Shown: positions 27,353 through 35,170 of the stretch, piece after piece | How positions within the stretch are numbered: position 1 is the first letter of the stretch | Layout of the letters: the number at the start of each line of letters is the position of its first letter | Assembly (NCBI GenBank): GCA_034670265.1 | Contig: JAXMNU010000002.1 | Coordinates: 62,001-126,000, forward strand | DNA: 64,000 nucleotides | Direction: 5' to 3' | Source: Halomarinibacterium sp034670265 | GTDB taxonomy: Bacteria > Bacteroidota > Bacteroidia > Flavobacteriales > Flavobacteriaceae | The notes under the pieces: generated by a model | Databases searched by the model: none | The model's input: the letters and a program-made list of their open reading frames with translations, nothing else | What the model was told of the DNA's origin: nothing | Translations under genes and position numbers: made by a program

Positions 27353-28023
27353 TATATGGGTGTTGCCCACAGTATTTATTTCCGTTTTAGTTCAATAACT
27401 CCTAATACTTTTTCATATCCGAATTTTAAATAGGCGTCAATACCTTTGTGGACTTCAATCTTATAATTCTCTAAATCTGGTTCTATTTGTTTTAGTTTTC
27501 TTTTTAATTTTCGATTCCGTTTAGGTTCTCTTTCGAGTAGTCCATAAGAATTAGCTATTGCGTCTTTTTGTCGATATTCAATTCCGTCAATTATATAAGT
27601 TGTGTAACTGTCATTTTTAAAATCATCGTAAATGACATAAATCATTCTATTTGTTTTATCAAGGAATGCATTTCCGTCATTCTCGATAGTAATTCCATTT
27701 AAAAAAGGAATAAAGCCATATTGTTTTATTTCGTTCCTATTTTGTTCGGTTAATTGGTTTGAAGTTATTGAGATTTTTCCGTTAACATTAGAATAAGGAA
27801 GTTCTATATTTAATTGAGGTTGCATATGTCTGCAAATGGAAGTTAATTCAATGATTGAGTCATTTTTAAATTCCAAATAATGATTTCGATGGATGCTATC
27901 TGATACAATTCCGTAATATATTTTATTATACTCTTGAGAATAGGTTTCGCTCGCTATTAAGCAAATCAAAAGTGTTGTTAATATTCTCAATGTTTTTTTC
28001 ATATTGTGGGCAACTCGTTATAT
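27353..28023 (-). other. Putative single-gene cassette 1 with inverted ends
   Basis: The unit contains one gene (27376-28002) and is bounded by related inverted ends. In the gene's sense, the upstream end (28001-28023) carries ATATAACGAGTT then GCCCACAATAT, and the downstream end (27353-27371) carries TGTGGGCAACACCC then ATATA. GTTGCCCACA upstream is the exact inverse of TGTGGGCAAC downstream. The same two end sequences, slightly changed, surround the YfcC-type gene at 52512-53897. The unit sits directly after the asnB terminator. No recombinase is nearby; mobility is inferred only from the repeated ends. Confidence 0.5.
27376..28002 (-). CDS. Hypothetical secreted protein in cassette 1
   Basis: 208 residues with a clear signal peptide (MKKTLRILTTLLICLIASETYSQ), so periplasmic or outer-membrane exposed. 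The mature part is rich in Lys, Asn, Ile and Tyr with scattered beta-strand-like segments, and ends in a basic region (REPKRNRKLKRKLKQ near 158-172) before a final short strand. No family recognised. The ATG overlaps the upstream cassette end sequence. The gene stands alone between the asnB terminator and a repeat-rich region, which fits an accessory gene. Confidence 0.65.
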   Translation of the reverse strand: MKKTLRILTTLLICLIASETYSQEYNKIYYGIVSDSIHRNHYLEFKNDSIIELTSICRHMQPQLNIELPYSNVNGKISITSNQLTEQNRNEIKQYGFIPFLNGITIENDGNAFLDKTNRMIYVIYDDFKNDSYTTYIIDGIEYRQKDAIANSYGLLEREPKRNRKLKRKLKQIEPDLENYKIEVHKGIDAYLKFGYEKVLGVIELKRK

Positions 28024-28035
28024 CAACTATCTAGT

Positions 28036-28070
28036 CGTCGATATACGGTAATATAGCTATGCTATCGACG
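28036..28070. repeat. Inverted repeat CGTCGATA / TATCGACG
   Basis: CGTCGATA (28036-28043) and TATCGACG (28063-28070) are exact inverse copies around a 19-base loop, followed on the + strand by GTTTTT. It may be a weak terminator on the + strand or the edge of another element adjacent to cassette 1. Confidence 0.45.
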
Positions 28071-28161
28071 GTTTTTATTGTTGTTATCAAGTTTTTTTGT
28101 GGGGAGTAACCCAAAGATAAAAAAAAGTAGTGAGAAGTTAGAAATGAGTAAAGAGAAATAT

Positions 28162-28371
28162 TATTAGCCTTTAGACCTATTCTATTAGCCAAACGGATAA
28201 TTTTAGAAGCCACTTGGCATATTTTATTAGCCAAACGGATAATTTTAGTAGCCTCTTGGCATATTTTATCAGCCAAACGGATAGTTTTAGAAGCCATTTG
28301 GCATATTTTATAAGTCACCAGACTATTTTTATAAGGCACTAGGCTGTTTTAATAAGCCTAATGAATAATAA
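28162..28371. repeat. Tandem array 1: ten units of exactly 21 bp
   Basis: Ten contiguous 21-bp units cover 28162-28371. The unit is TATnAGCC-N4-GGnnTATTT, with alternating subtypes (AGCCAAACGGAT and AGCCACTTGGCAT), so the stronger period is 42 bp. Most units form a small inverted repeat around the 4-base centre; unit 8 has AGTC-ACCA-GACT, a paired change. On the minus strand the array reads as heptads such as K-I-I-R-L-A-N within an ORF of 102 codons (28339 to 28031) that has no other support. It is not a CRISPR: there are no spacers. Confidence 0.85.
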
Positions 28372-28464
28372 TTAAGAGATTCATTTTCTTGGGTATGAAA
28401 ATGATACTGTCATACAGAACAAAACGAAGTGCAGTGAAGATTCTCAAAGATTATGGTTGTATTA

Positions 28465-28805
28465 TGAGATTCCTCACTTTGTTCGGAATGACAAAAGGGT
28501 GCGGAATGACAAAAAAGACATAAATAATGTCAGTTCGAGTGATTCCGAATACAATGAGGAATAGTATCGAGAACATATTTTAAAATACCATTTCTCGATA
28601 CACCTCGCCATAAGGTCGGCACCTACCGGCAGGCAGGCTCAATGAGCACGGTAGGTGCGGTATGATAATTATTGTTAAATTAATGAGATTCCTTCGCTTT
28701 GCTCGGAATGACAGATGTTAATTCCTTGTCACGCCCAACTGGATTGGGCGTCCACAAACAATATTGATTAATAGAAATGGATTCCGTGTCAAGCACGGAA
28801 TGACA
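28465..28805. repeat. Cluster of dispersed hairpin repeats
   Basis: Three copies of a unit ending CGGAATGACA lie at 28465-28492, 28685-28713 and 28779-28805. Between them are two clean inverted repeats: GTATCGAGAA (28564-28573) with TTCTCGATAC (28592-28601), and GCACCTACCG (28619-28628) with CGGTAGGTGC (28649-28658). These look like small REP-type or non-autonomous elements that have piled up in one gene-free stretch. No credible gene is seen in 28372-28823. Confidence 0.65.
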
Positions 28806-28823
28806 AAAGGGTATGTAATGACG

Positions 28824-28945
28824 TTACGAAATCAAATTCCCTTCCTCATCCCATTGGGCAATATCACCTCGAGTGTTGGGGTCAACACATTTGGCAAGCC
28901 ATTCGGGATCGTAAGCGAGTCTCTGGTTCATCTAAGGTGTCTTTC
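28824..28945 (-). pseudogene. Duplicated 3' end of the gluconate dehydrogenase subunit 3 gene
   Basis: Bases 28824-28920 match 30454-30550 with two differences in 97. The copy encodes the same C-terminal residues (LAYDPEWLAKCVDPNTRGDI and onward to the same stop). Upstream of 28920 the similarity fades and a one-base shift breaks the frame. The copy lies immediately downstream of the LRR lipoprotein gene, so that gene is flanked by direct repeats. Confidence 0.85.
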
Positions 28946-28946
28946 T

Positions 28947-30440
28947 TTATAAACTACAATTCCCTTCTTCAATGTCTCCCAAGTCAGGATTAAATGCATT
29001 ACTACTAACGACAAAAGAACCACCAACACCATTGTTTTGAGTTAACGCAGTCAATGCGCAGAAATCGGAGAGGGCTGGATTATAAAGAATAAAAAAGCTT
29101 CCCCCTACCTGTAATAAAGATTCCAGACCTTGCAAACTAGTCAAGCTTGAATTATTAGAAAGAAAGATATTACCAGGAACCGTTTTTATATTTTGAAAAC
29201 AAGTTAAATCTTCTAATAAGGGCATTTCTTCTAGGGTCAAACTATAAAGGTTTGGAGAGGCATTGCATATAACATCAATATCCCCCAATATAGGATTATT
29301 GGATAAATGGAGTTGCGAAATACTACTTAGTTGTGCAAGTTGATCTAAGCTAGTTAAGGAATAACATCCCGTAATATTCAAATAATCAATGGAAGTAACA
29401 TTTGCCAATGCACTCAGATCCTTTAAATTAAGATTGGATAAAAAAAGTTCATTTAGTGTTCCCGAAATACTCTCAAGTCCATTAAGATTTATTAAGGAAT
29501 CATTCTCCCTAATCATCAATTTTTCAATCGGTGTTTGGATGTTTGAAAGTCCTTCTAAGCTAGTTAGAATTGGGTTATCTATAATATAGATGCTAATAGT
29601 GCTCTCTCCAGAATAATCGTCAAAAGTTGAAAGCCCAGACAGTCCGTCTAAATTGACAAGAGTATTATTATAACTAATATCCAAAACACTACCTATGTGT
29701 GTTAGTTGTTCCAATCCATTAAGATTTGTTAAAATGGGTAATTTATTTAGAAATAATCCTACCCCAATAGATTCAAGGTTGCTTAACGCATGGAGGTTTT
29801 CTAAATTAGGCAAATCGACTAAGTTAATAACAAAATCAACTGTTTTCAAATTGTTCAAACCTTCTAAAGAGCTTGCTGGGATGCCATTAATATATAGACG
29901 ATATACATGGGTAAGACTCTTTAAAGGCGATAAATCATAAATATCTGAAGTTTGAAATTTTGATTCAAAAATTTCTAAACTTCCGGTTACTACCGTATAG
30001 TTTTCGGCACCAAAGTCATTTACTTGCTGTTGTGTTGTTATTTGAATACTTCCATCAAACACCAATCCCTCTTCTACATCATCTACTTGAATTTGAAAAG
30101 TGGCATTTTCTATAAGATTTCCTTGGCTAACTTTTATGGTCCCAGAAATAATGGGATTGATTTCAAAATCAAATAATGTGGCATTGACAACTTTAAGTAC
30201 GCCTGTTTGCGCATCAATTGATACTGCTCCGGCAGGTGTTTGTGATATGATAGAAAACTGAAGTGAACCCGAACTAACGGATGCATTAAGTGTACCCAAT
30301 TCCTGATTATTACTAGGGTTCTCTGGAATACTTATATTAAAATCACTAACGTTAATGGTTATCTGTGGGTCAGAATCACTATTGGTTGAACATCCAAGTA
30401 AAAATACTAGTACTAAAAAGTAAAAAAAATTCTTAATCAT
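28947..30440 (-). CDS. Leucine-rich-repeat lipoprotein with N-terminal cadherin-like domain
   Basis: 497 residues. MIKNFFYFLVLVFLLGCSTNS is a lipoprotein signal (Cys17). Residues about 27-125 resemble a cadherin-like repeat (SIPENPSNNQELGTLNAS, IDAQTGVLKV). From about 130 to the end there are many irregular leucine-rich repeats of the receptor-L type (for example LEGLNNLKTVDFVINLVDLP and LNGLESISGTLNELFLSN). It is likely an envelope-anchored, surface-exposed adhesion or recognition protein. It begins 13 bp after the stop of the gluconate dehydrogenase subunit gene and lies between two copies of that gene's 3' end, so it looks like an insertion or local duplication product. Confidence 0.85.
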   Translation of the reverse strand: MIKNFFYFLVLVFLLGCSTNSDSDPQITINVSDFNISIPENPSNNQELGTLNASVSSGSLQFSIISQTPAGAVSIDAQTGVLKVVNATLFDFEINPIISGTIKVSQGNLIENATFQIQVDDVEEGLVFDGSIQITTQQQVNDFGAENYTVVTGSLEIFESKFQTSDIYDLSPLKSLTHVYRLYINGIPASSLEGLNNLKTVDFVINLVDLPNLENLHALSNLESIGVGLFLNKLPILTNLNGLEQLTHIGSVLDISYNNTLVNLDGLSGLSTFDDYSGESTISIYIIDNPILTSLEGLSNIQTPIEKLMIRENDSLINLNGLESISGTLNELFLSNLNLKDLSALANVTSIDYLNITGCYSLTSLDQLAQLSSISQLHLSNNPILGDIDVICNASPNLYSLTLEEMPLLEDLTCFQNIKTVPGNIFLSNNSSLTSLQGLESLLQVGGSFFILYNPALSDFCALTALTQNNGVGGSFVVSSNAFNPDLGDIEEGNCSL

Positions 30441-30453
30441 TGAAAAATAAGTT

Positions 30454-31155
30454 TTACGAAATCAAATTTCCTTCTTCATCCCATTGGGCAATATCACCTC
30501 GAGTGTTGGGGTCAACACATTTGGCAAGCCATTCGGGATCGTAAGCGAGTCCGTGGTCGTCTAGAACGTCTTGAGGTACACCATCCCAATTGTTGGGGGT
30601 GTTTCCTTTATAGCCTAGTTCTTTTATCCCTACTTCACTAGAAAAATAACCCGTCATTACCAAATTACGCATCAAAGAGAAAAAGGCAACTTCATGGGGG
30701 TGTTCGTTAGCTTCGGGGTCTGGATAGGCAATCATATCTAGCACTTCCTTTTGTTGAGGTTCGGGAGTGTTTACAAAGTTGGTTTTATACTTAGCATTGC
30801 AATAGATATTAAGCCACATTAAGCCTCCTTTAATTTTGGTTTGGAACTCAGGCACATCCTTTGCCATAAATTCTATAAAGTCCACCACCTTAGCATCGTC
30901 AATGCTTCCCGCTTCAGTAGGAGGTAAAATAAGATTTGCCAGGGTATGTATTTCTTGTAATTCGTCTTCTTCAAAAAATTCTTCGCATAGAAGTTTGTTG
31001 TCAAATTCCTCTTCTTTGGGGGTACGCCCGTAGGTGTATTCCCAAATTTTATTCTCTACCACTTCAGGGGGCGTTGTGGTTACACAACTTTGTAAAGCAA
31101 GTCCAGCTCCCATGGAGCCTAATAGCATCGATTTTAAACTTTCTCTTCTATCCAT
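30454..31155 (-). CDS. Gluconate 2-dehydrogenase subunit 3 family protein (Tat-exported)
   Basis: 233 residues. The N-terminus MDRRESLKSMLLGSMGAGLA has a twin-Arg signal followed by LQSC, a possible Tat lipoprotein site. The rest is the small-subunit family: LANLILPPTEAGSIDDAKVVDFI near 85-110 and MRNLVMTGYFSSEVGIKELGY near 175. This subunit accompanies a flavin GMC-type large subunit, helping its export and maturation. It lies 3 bp upstream of the GMC gene's stop in the same operon (GMC first). Its 3' end has been duplicated downstream. Confidence 0.88.
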   Translation of the reverse strand: MDRRESLKSMLLGSMGAGLALQSCVTTTPPEVVENKIWEYTYGRTPKEEEFDNKLLCEEFFEEDELQEIHTLANLILPPTEAGSIDDAKVVDFIEFMAKDVPEFQTKIKGGLMWLNIYCNAKYKTNFVNTPEPQQKEVLDMIAYPDPEANEHPHEVAFFSLMRNLVMTGYFSSEVGIKELGYKGNTPNNWDGVPQDVLDDHGLAYDPEWLAKCVDPNTRGDIAQWDEEGNLIS

Positions 31156-31158
31156 GGC

Positions 31159-32877
31159 TTATAGGTTTTGTTTTTTAAGTTCTTCAATAATATAGTCCGA
31201 AGTACGCCAAGCAAGTGCCAAAATGGTCCAGGTGGGGTTTTTATCGGCTTGCGACACAAAAGGCCCTGCATCTACTACAAACACATTCTCTACATCGTGA
31301 AGTCGTTCGTGTTCGTTCACCACCGAGGTTTTAGGGTCGCTTCCCATACGGGTGGTGCCTACTTCGTGAATGATACGTCCTGGATTGAGTAATCCGTAAT
31401 CCTGCTCTTTGGTGGGTTTGTTTCCTAACACTACAGCGCCCATATTATGCCCAATTTCTTCAAAAGTTTCGTGCATATGCTTGGCTTGTTTGCGTTCGTG
31501 GTCGGTCCAATGGTAATTAAATCGCAGTACAGGAATTCCCCATTCGTCCACCGTAGTGGGGTCTATTTCGCAGTAGTTGTCTTTCATAGCAATCGATTCG
31601 CCACGTCCCGAAACGCCCATCACAGATCCGTAGAATTTCTTGACATCATCCCGAAGACCATTTCCGTAGCCTCCTACTTTCAGTCCGAGGTATTTGTTTA
31701 AATAATTAGGATTAAAGCCCGTACCGTAGCCAGGCATTCCCATGCCGCCCCAAACTTCAATATGGTAGCCCCGAGGGAAGTCAAGTTTTTTGTTATCTAA
31801 CCACCAAGGCGAATACACGTGCAAACCACCTACCCCATCTTCGTTGTAGCGTTTACGGTTCATCATTTCTGGGATAAAAAACATTCGGTCAGTTCCAGTG
31901 GAATCGTGCAGGTACTTCCCTACCAGTCCACTACTATTTCCTAATCCGTTAGGAAATTTTTCACTTTTTGAATTCAATAAAATACGTGCCGAACTACACG
32001 CCGAAGCAGCCAAAACCACTACCCTCGCTTTTAAGGCATACTGTTGACGGTCTTCTTTGTTAATGTATTTTACGCCTGTGGCTTTTCCATTGTCATCGAT
32101 GGTGACTTCACTCACCATAGAATTGACGTACAAATCTACTTGTCCGCCGTTTTTCTGCGCTGGAAAAATCAAGCAACTCCCCGAAGAGAAATCGGCATAC
32201 ACCGAACAGCTTCGGTTACACTGATTGCAATAAAAACAAACACCACGGTCGTTGTTAATTCGCTTGGTAAGAATGGATAAGCGCGAAGGAATGACATCTA
32301 CATTCGATTTTTTTGCGCCTTTTATATAATATAATTCGTGTAATCTTGGTTTGGGTGCTGGAAGAAAAAAACCATCGGGATCGTTCTCCCTTTTTTCATT
32401 ACTTCCGAAGACACCAATCAATTTATCCACCTTATCGTAATACGGTTTTACATCTTCGTACCCAATAGGCCAGTTATCGCCTAAGCCGTCTTTATCTTTT
32501 CCTTTAAAATCTTTAGGGCCAAACCGTAAGGAAATTCGTCCCCAGTGATTGGTACGACCTCCCAACATAATAGAGCGAAACCAATCGAATTTTGAATCCC
32601 CAATTTGGTTATAGGGTTCCCCTTCAATATTCCAGCCACCGTATGCCATATCGAATTCGCCAAAATCACGTTGCGTGCCAGCACCACGTCTTGGTGATTC
32701 GTATGGCCATTTTAGTTGGGTTCGGGTTTTGGGATCGGCAGGATCAAAGAAAGGACCAGCTTCAATCACAGCGACTTTTAGACCTGCATCAGCAAGTACT
32801 TTGGTAGCCATTCCGCCACCCGCACCAGAACCTACAATAATGATATCGTAGGTTTTTTGGGATTCGATTATTTGCAT
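31159..32877 (-). CDS. GMC-family FAD-dependent oxidoreductase (sugar/alcohol dehydrogenase large subunit)
   Basis: 572 residues. FAD-binding GSGAGGGMATKVLADAG near residue 16 and the C-terminal GMC block (TTRMGSDPKTSVVN, DAGPFVSQADKNPT) are clear. CFYCNQCNRSC near 218 is a Cys cluster seen in this periplasmic dehydrogenase subgroup. There is no signal peptide; export probably depends on the Tat signal of the partner subunit encoded 3 bp downstream. It likely oxidises a sugar or sugar acid and passes electrons to the respiratory chain. The substrate is unknown; neither a cytochrome c subunit nor a transporter is in the neighbourhood. Confidence 0.9.
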   Translation of the reverse strand: MQIIESQKTYDIIIVGSGAGGGMATKVLADAGLKVAVIEAGPFFDPADPKTRTQLKWPYESPRRGAGTQRDFGEFDMAYGGWNIEGEPYNQIGDSKFDWFRSIMLGGRTNHWGRISLRFGPKDFKGKDKDGLGDNWPIGYEDVKPYYDKVDKLIGVFGSNEKRENDPDGFFLPAPKPRLHELYYIKGAKKSNVDVIPSRLSILTKRINNDRGVCFYCNQCNRSCSVYADFSSGSCLIFPAQKNGGQVDLYVNSMVSEVTIDDNGKATGVKYINKEDRQQYALKARVVVLAASACSSARILLNSKSEKFPNGLGNSSGLVGKYLHDSTGTDRMFFIPEMMNRKRYNEDGVGGLHVYSPWWLDNKKLDFPRGYHIEVWGGMGMPGYGTGFNPNYLNKYLGLKVGGYGNGLRDDVKKFYGSVMGVSGRGESIAMKDNYCEIDPTTVDEWGIPVLRFNYHWTDHERKQAKHMHETFEEIGHNMGAVVLGNKPTKEQDYGLLNPGRIIHEVGTTRMGSDPKTSVVNEHERLHDVENVFVVDAGPFVSQADKNPTWTILALAWRTSDYIIEELKKQNL

Positions 32878-32986
32878 GAAGAAATTGTATTTGGTTAGGT
32901 TGGTTTTTATTTGAAACCTAAAAATACAATTATATTTAGAATAGAATCAATTTTTTTAAAAGTTGAAAGTTGAAAAGCAAATTTTA

Positions 32987-34654
32987 CTAAAACAACCCAA
33001 CAATCTCACCATTTTCGTCAATATCAATGTGCTCTGCAGCTGGTGTAGCAGGCAGCCCTGGCATTCTTAAAATATTACCTGCAATAGGGATAATAAATCC
33101 CGCCCCTGTGGCAATTTCAAATTCGCGAATATGAATATCAAAATGTTCGGGACGGCCTAATTGTTTTTCATCATCACTTAAACTCTTCTGTGTTTTGGCG
33201 ATGCAAATTGGTAATTTACCGTACCCTAAACTTTCATACCGCAACAACTGCGATTTTGCCTTGTTAGACAGAATTACATGCTCTGCGCCATATATAGTTT
33301 CGCAGACTTTCTTGATTTTTGTTCGTACTGAATCATCTAAAGTATAGGTAGGTGTAAATTGGGTGGTACATTGAGCAACTGCTTCCACTACTTTTTTAGC
33401 TAAATCGATGCAGCCTTTTCCGCCCTCTGCCCAGCCATGGCTTATTGCTACCGATACACCTAATTTTTCACAATGCAATTTTAGCAACTGTTTTTCAGCA
33501 TCAGTATCACTTGTAAATCCGTTGACCGAAACCACGATAGGAATCCCAAAGCTTTTTAAACTTTTTATGTGTCGTTCTAAATTGGGAAATCCTTTTTCTA
33601 AGGCTTCGGTATCTTCCAGTGCCACTTCCGAAAGCGGTTTGCCCCCATGATATTTTAACGCTCGAATGGTTGCCACCAATACAATGGATTTAGGAGAAAG
33701 TCCTGCTGTTCGGCATTTTATATTCAAAAACTTTTCAGCGCCTAAATCGGCTCCAAAACCAGCTTCAGTAATCACATAATCGGCCAAACTCATTCCCATT
33801 TTAGTGGCTAAAATAGAATTGGTTCCTTGGGCAATATTTGCAAAAGGACCGCCATGAATAATGGCAGGGTTACCTTCGAGCGTTTGCACTAAATTAGGCT
33901 TAATAGCATCTTTTAGTAAGACAGCCATAGCACCTTCGGCGTTAAGATCACGTGCATAAATGGGTTTTCCTTCCCAAGTATCTCCTACATAAATAGCGCC
34001 GCATTTTTCTTTTAAATCCTTAAAGTCGTTACTTAAACAAAGAATCGCCATAATTTCTGAAGCCGCAGTAATATTAAATCCTGTTTCTCTTGGGATACCA
34101 CCAGCTTTCCCACCAAGAGCTGCGACGATATTTCTAAGTCCTCGGTCATTCATATCCATACAACGCTTCCATTGTACTGTTCGGGGGTCTATGCCTAAAC
34201 TCTTGGATTTACTTTGAATGTTATTTTCTATTAAAGCGGAAAGTAAATTATTGGCTTTTTCTATGGCGTGAAAATCTCCTGTAAAATGTAAATTGATATC
34301 CACCATGGGGATTACCTGGCTCCATCCCCCTCCAGCAGCCCCGCCTTTAATTCCGAAGACTGGCCCCAAACTAGGTTCTCGAATCACCGTAATTGTTTTT
34401 TTTCCTAATTGACACATGGCATCCCCTAATCCAATAGAAGTAGTTGTTTTCCCTTCTCCTGCAGGTGTGGGAGTAATTGCGGTTACTAAAACAAGATTGC
34501 TTTTATCTACCTTTTTTTCATCTATAAGTTCTAGTGGAAGTTTTGCTTTATCCTGCCCATAGTATTCTAATTTAGTTTCGGGAATAGCAATAGCAGAAGC
34601 AATATCCCTAATATGTTTTGGAGATATGCTTTGGGCAATTTGTAAATCGGTCAT
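32987..34654 (-). CDS. fhs: Formate--tetrahydrofolate ligase
   Basis: 555 residues, full length. The ATP-binding PTPAGEGKTTTSIGLGD near residue 62, the GIKGGAAGGGWSQVIPM block near 108 and the C-terminal PGLPATPAAEHIDID are diagnostic. It makes 10-formyl-THF from formate, ATP and THF in the cytosol for purine and one-carbon metabolism. It lies 22 bp downstream of a DoxX-like membrane gene on the same strand, probably in one transcript. Confidence 0.97.
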   Translation of the reverse strand: MTDLQIAQSISPKHIRDIASAIAIPETKLEYYGQDKAKLPLELIDEKKVDKSNLVLVTAITPTPAGEGKTTTSIGLGDAMCQLGKKTITVIREPSLGPVFGIKGGAAGGGWSQVIPMVDINLHFTGDFHAIEKANNLLSALIENNIQSKSKSLGIDPRTVQWKRCMDMNDRGLRNIVAALGGKAGGIPRETGFNITAASEIMAILCLSNDFKDLKEKCGAIYVGDTWEGKPIYARDLNAEGAMAVLLKDAIKPNLVQTLEGNPAIIHGGPFANIAQGTNSILATKMGMSLADYVITEAGFGADLGAEKFLNIKCRTAGLSPKSIVLVATIRALKYHGGKPLSEVALEDTEALEKGFPNLERHIKSLKSFGIPIVVSVNGFTSDTDAEKQLLKLHCEKLGVSVAISHGWAEGGKGCIDLAKKVVEAVAQCTTQFTPTYTLDDSVRTKIKKVCETIYGAEHVILSNKAKSQLLRYESLGYGKLPICIAKTQKSLSDDEKQLGRPEHFDIHIREFEIATGAGFIIPIAGNILRMPGLPATPAAEHIDIDENGEIVGLF

Positions 34655-34676
34655 GCAATGAATTTTACAGAATTAT

Positions 34677-35057
34677 TTAATCGAATAGTACTTTATATTT
34701 CTCCTTTCTAGAAAAAAGTAGAATGATATTTATAGCAGCTACAAGCAAAGCTGGCCACATTTCTGATAGATCATTATTGATAAAGCTGAACATTAAAAAC
34801 GCAGCGGACAATGGGAAAAGCACAATATAAATAAAGGTTTTCCACTTGTTAAAGATTAAAAACAGTCCAATAATAATTTCAAAAATGTAAAGTACCGGTA
34901 AATATATTGCTACCGAATCTAAAAAGTCTTGAGCGACAGGTTGCATAGTCCCATAGCTGCTTGGGACAATATGTAGGAATTTATTAAGTGCATATGCTAT
35001 TAAAAATACGCCTAATGAAATACGCAAGAATTTGAATAAAGGTCTAGATTTTTCCAT
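34677..35057 (-). CDS. DoxX-like small membrane protein
   Basis: 126 residues with four hydrophobic helices (about 9-27, 47-68, 72-92 and 101-116), matching the DoxX/DoxD fold in size and layout. FLRISLGVFLIAYALNKFLH near the N-terminus is typical. The DoxX family has roles from thiosulfate:quinone oxidation to membrane redox complexes; here nothing points to one. The gene precedes fhs by 22 bp. The gap upstream holds a near-match promoter box and a perfect palindrome. Confidence 0.72.
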   Translation of the reverse strand: MEKSRPLFKFLRISLGVFLIAYALNKFLHIVPSSYGTMQPVAQDFLDSVAIYLPVLYIFEIIIGLFLIFNKWKTFIYIVLFPLSAAFLMFSFINNDLSEMWPALLVAAINIILLFSRKEKYKVLFD

Positions 35058-35083
35058 GATACTTATTTAACTTTTAAGCACCC

Positions 35084-35124
35084 TAAAATTATCTTTTAAT
35101 TCCTCTATAATATATGACATATAT
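35084..35124 (-). promoter_or_regulatory. Candidate promoter box and 15-bp palindrome upstream of the doxX-fhs genes
   Basis: On the minus strand TAATTTTA (35084-35091) is one base from TAnnTTTG. Behind it ATATATG-A-CATATAT (35110-35124) is a perfect palindrome centred about 30 bp upstream of the box, where a regulator could bind. Confidence 0.35.
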
Positions 35125-35170
35125 CATACTCCAAGGTTTCGTCTGAATGTTTTAAAATAATACTGAAAAA

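Noticed and set aside
27353..28023. Integron attC sites around cassette 1
   Set aside because: The arms do not fit the attC core consensus (GTTRRRY / RYYYAAC) and no integrase is in the window.
28031..28339. A 102-codon ORF on the minus strand across tandem array 1
   Set aside because: A 21-bp period keeps any frame open by repetition; there is no signal, promoter or family support, and its N-terminal half is simply the repeat read out.
28764..28952. A 62-codon + strand ORF
   Set aside because: It overlaps a dispersed repeat and the antisense of the duplicated gluconate dehydrogenase gene end.
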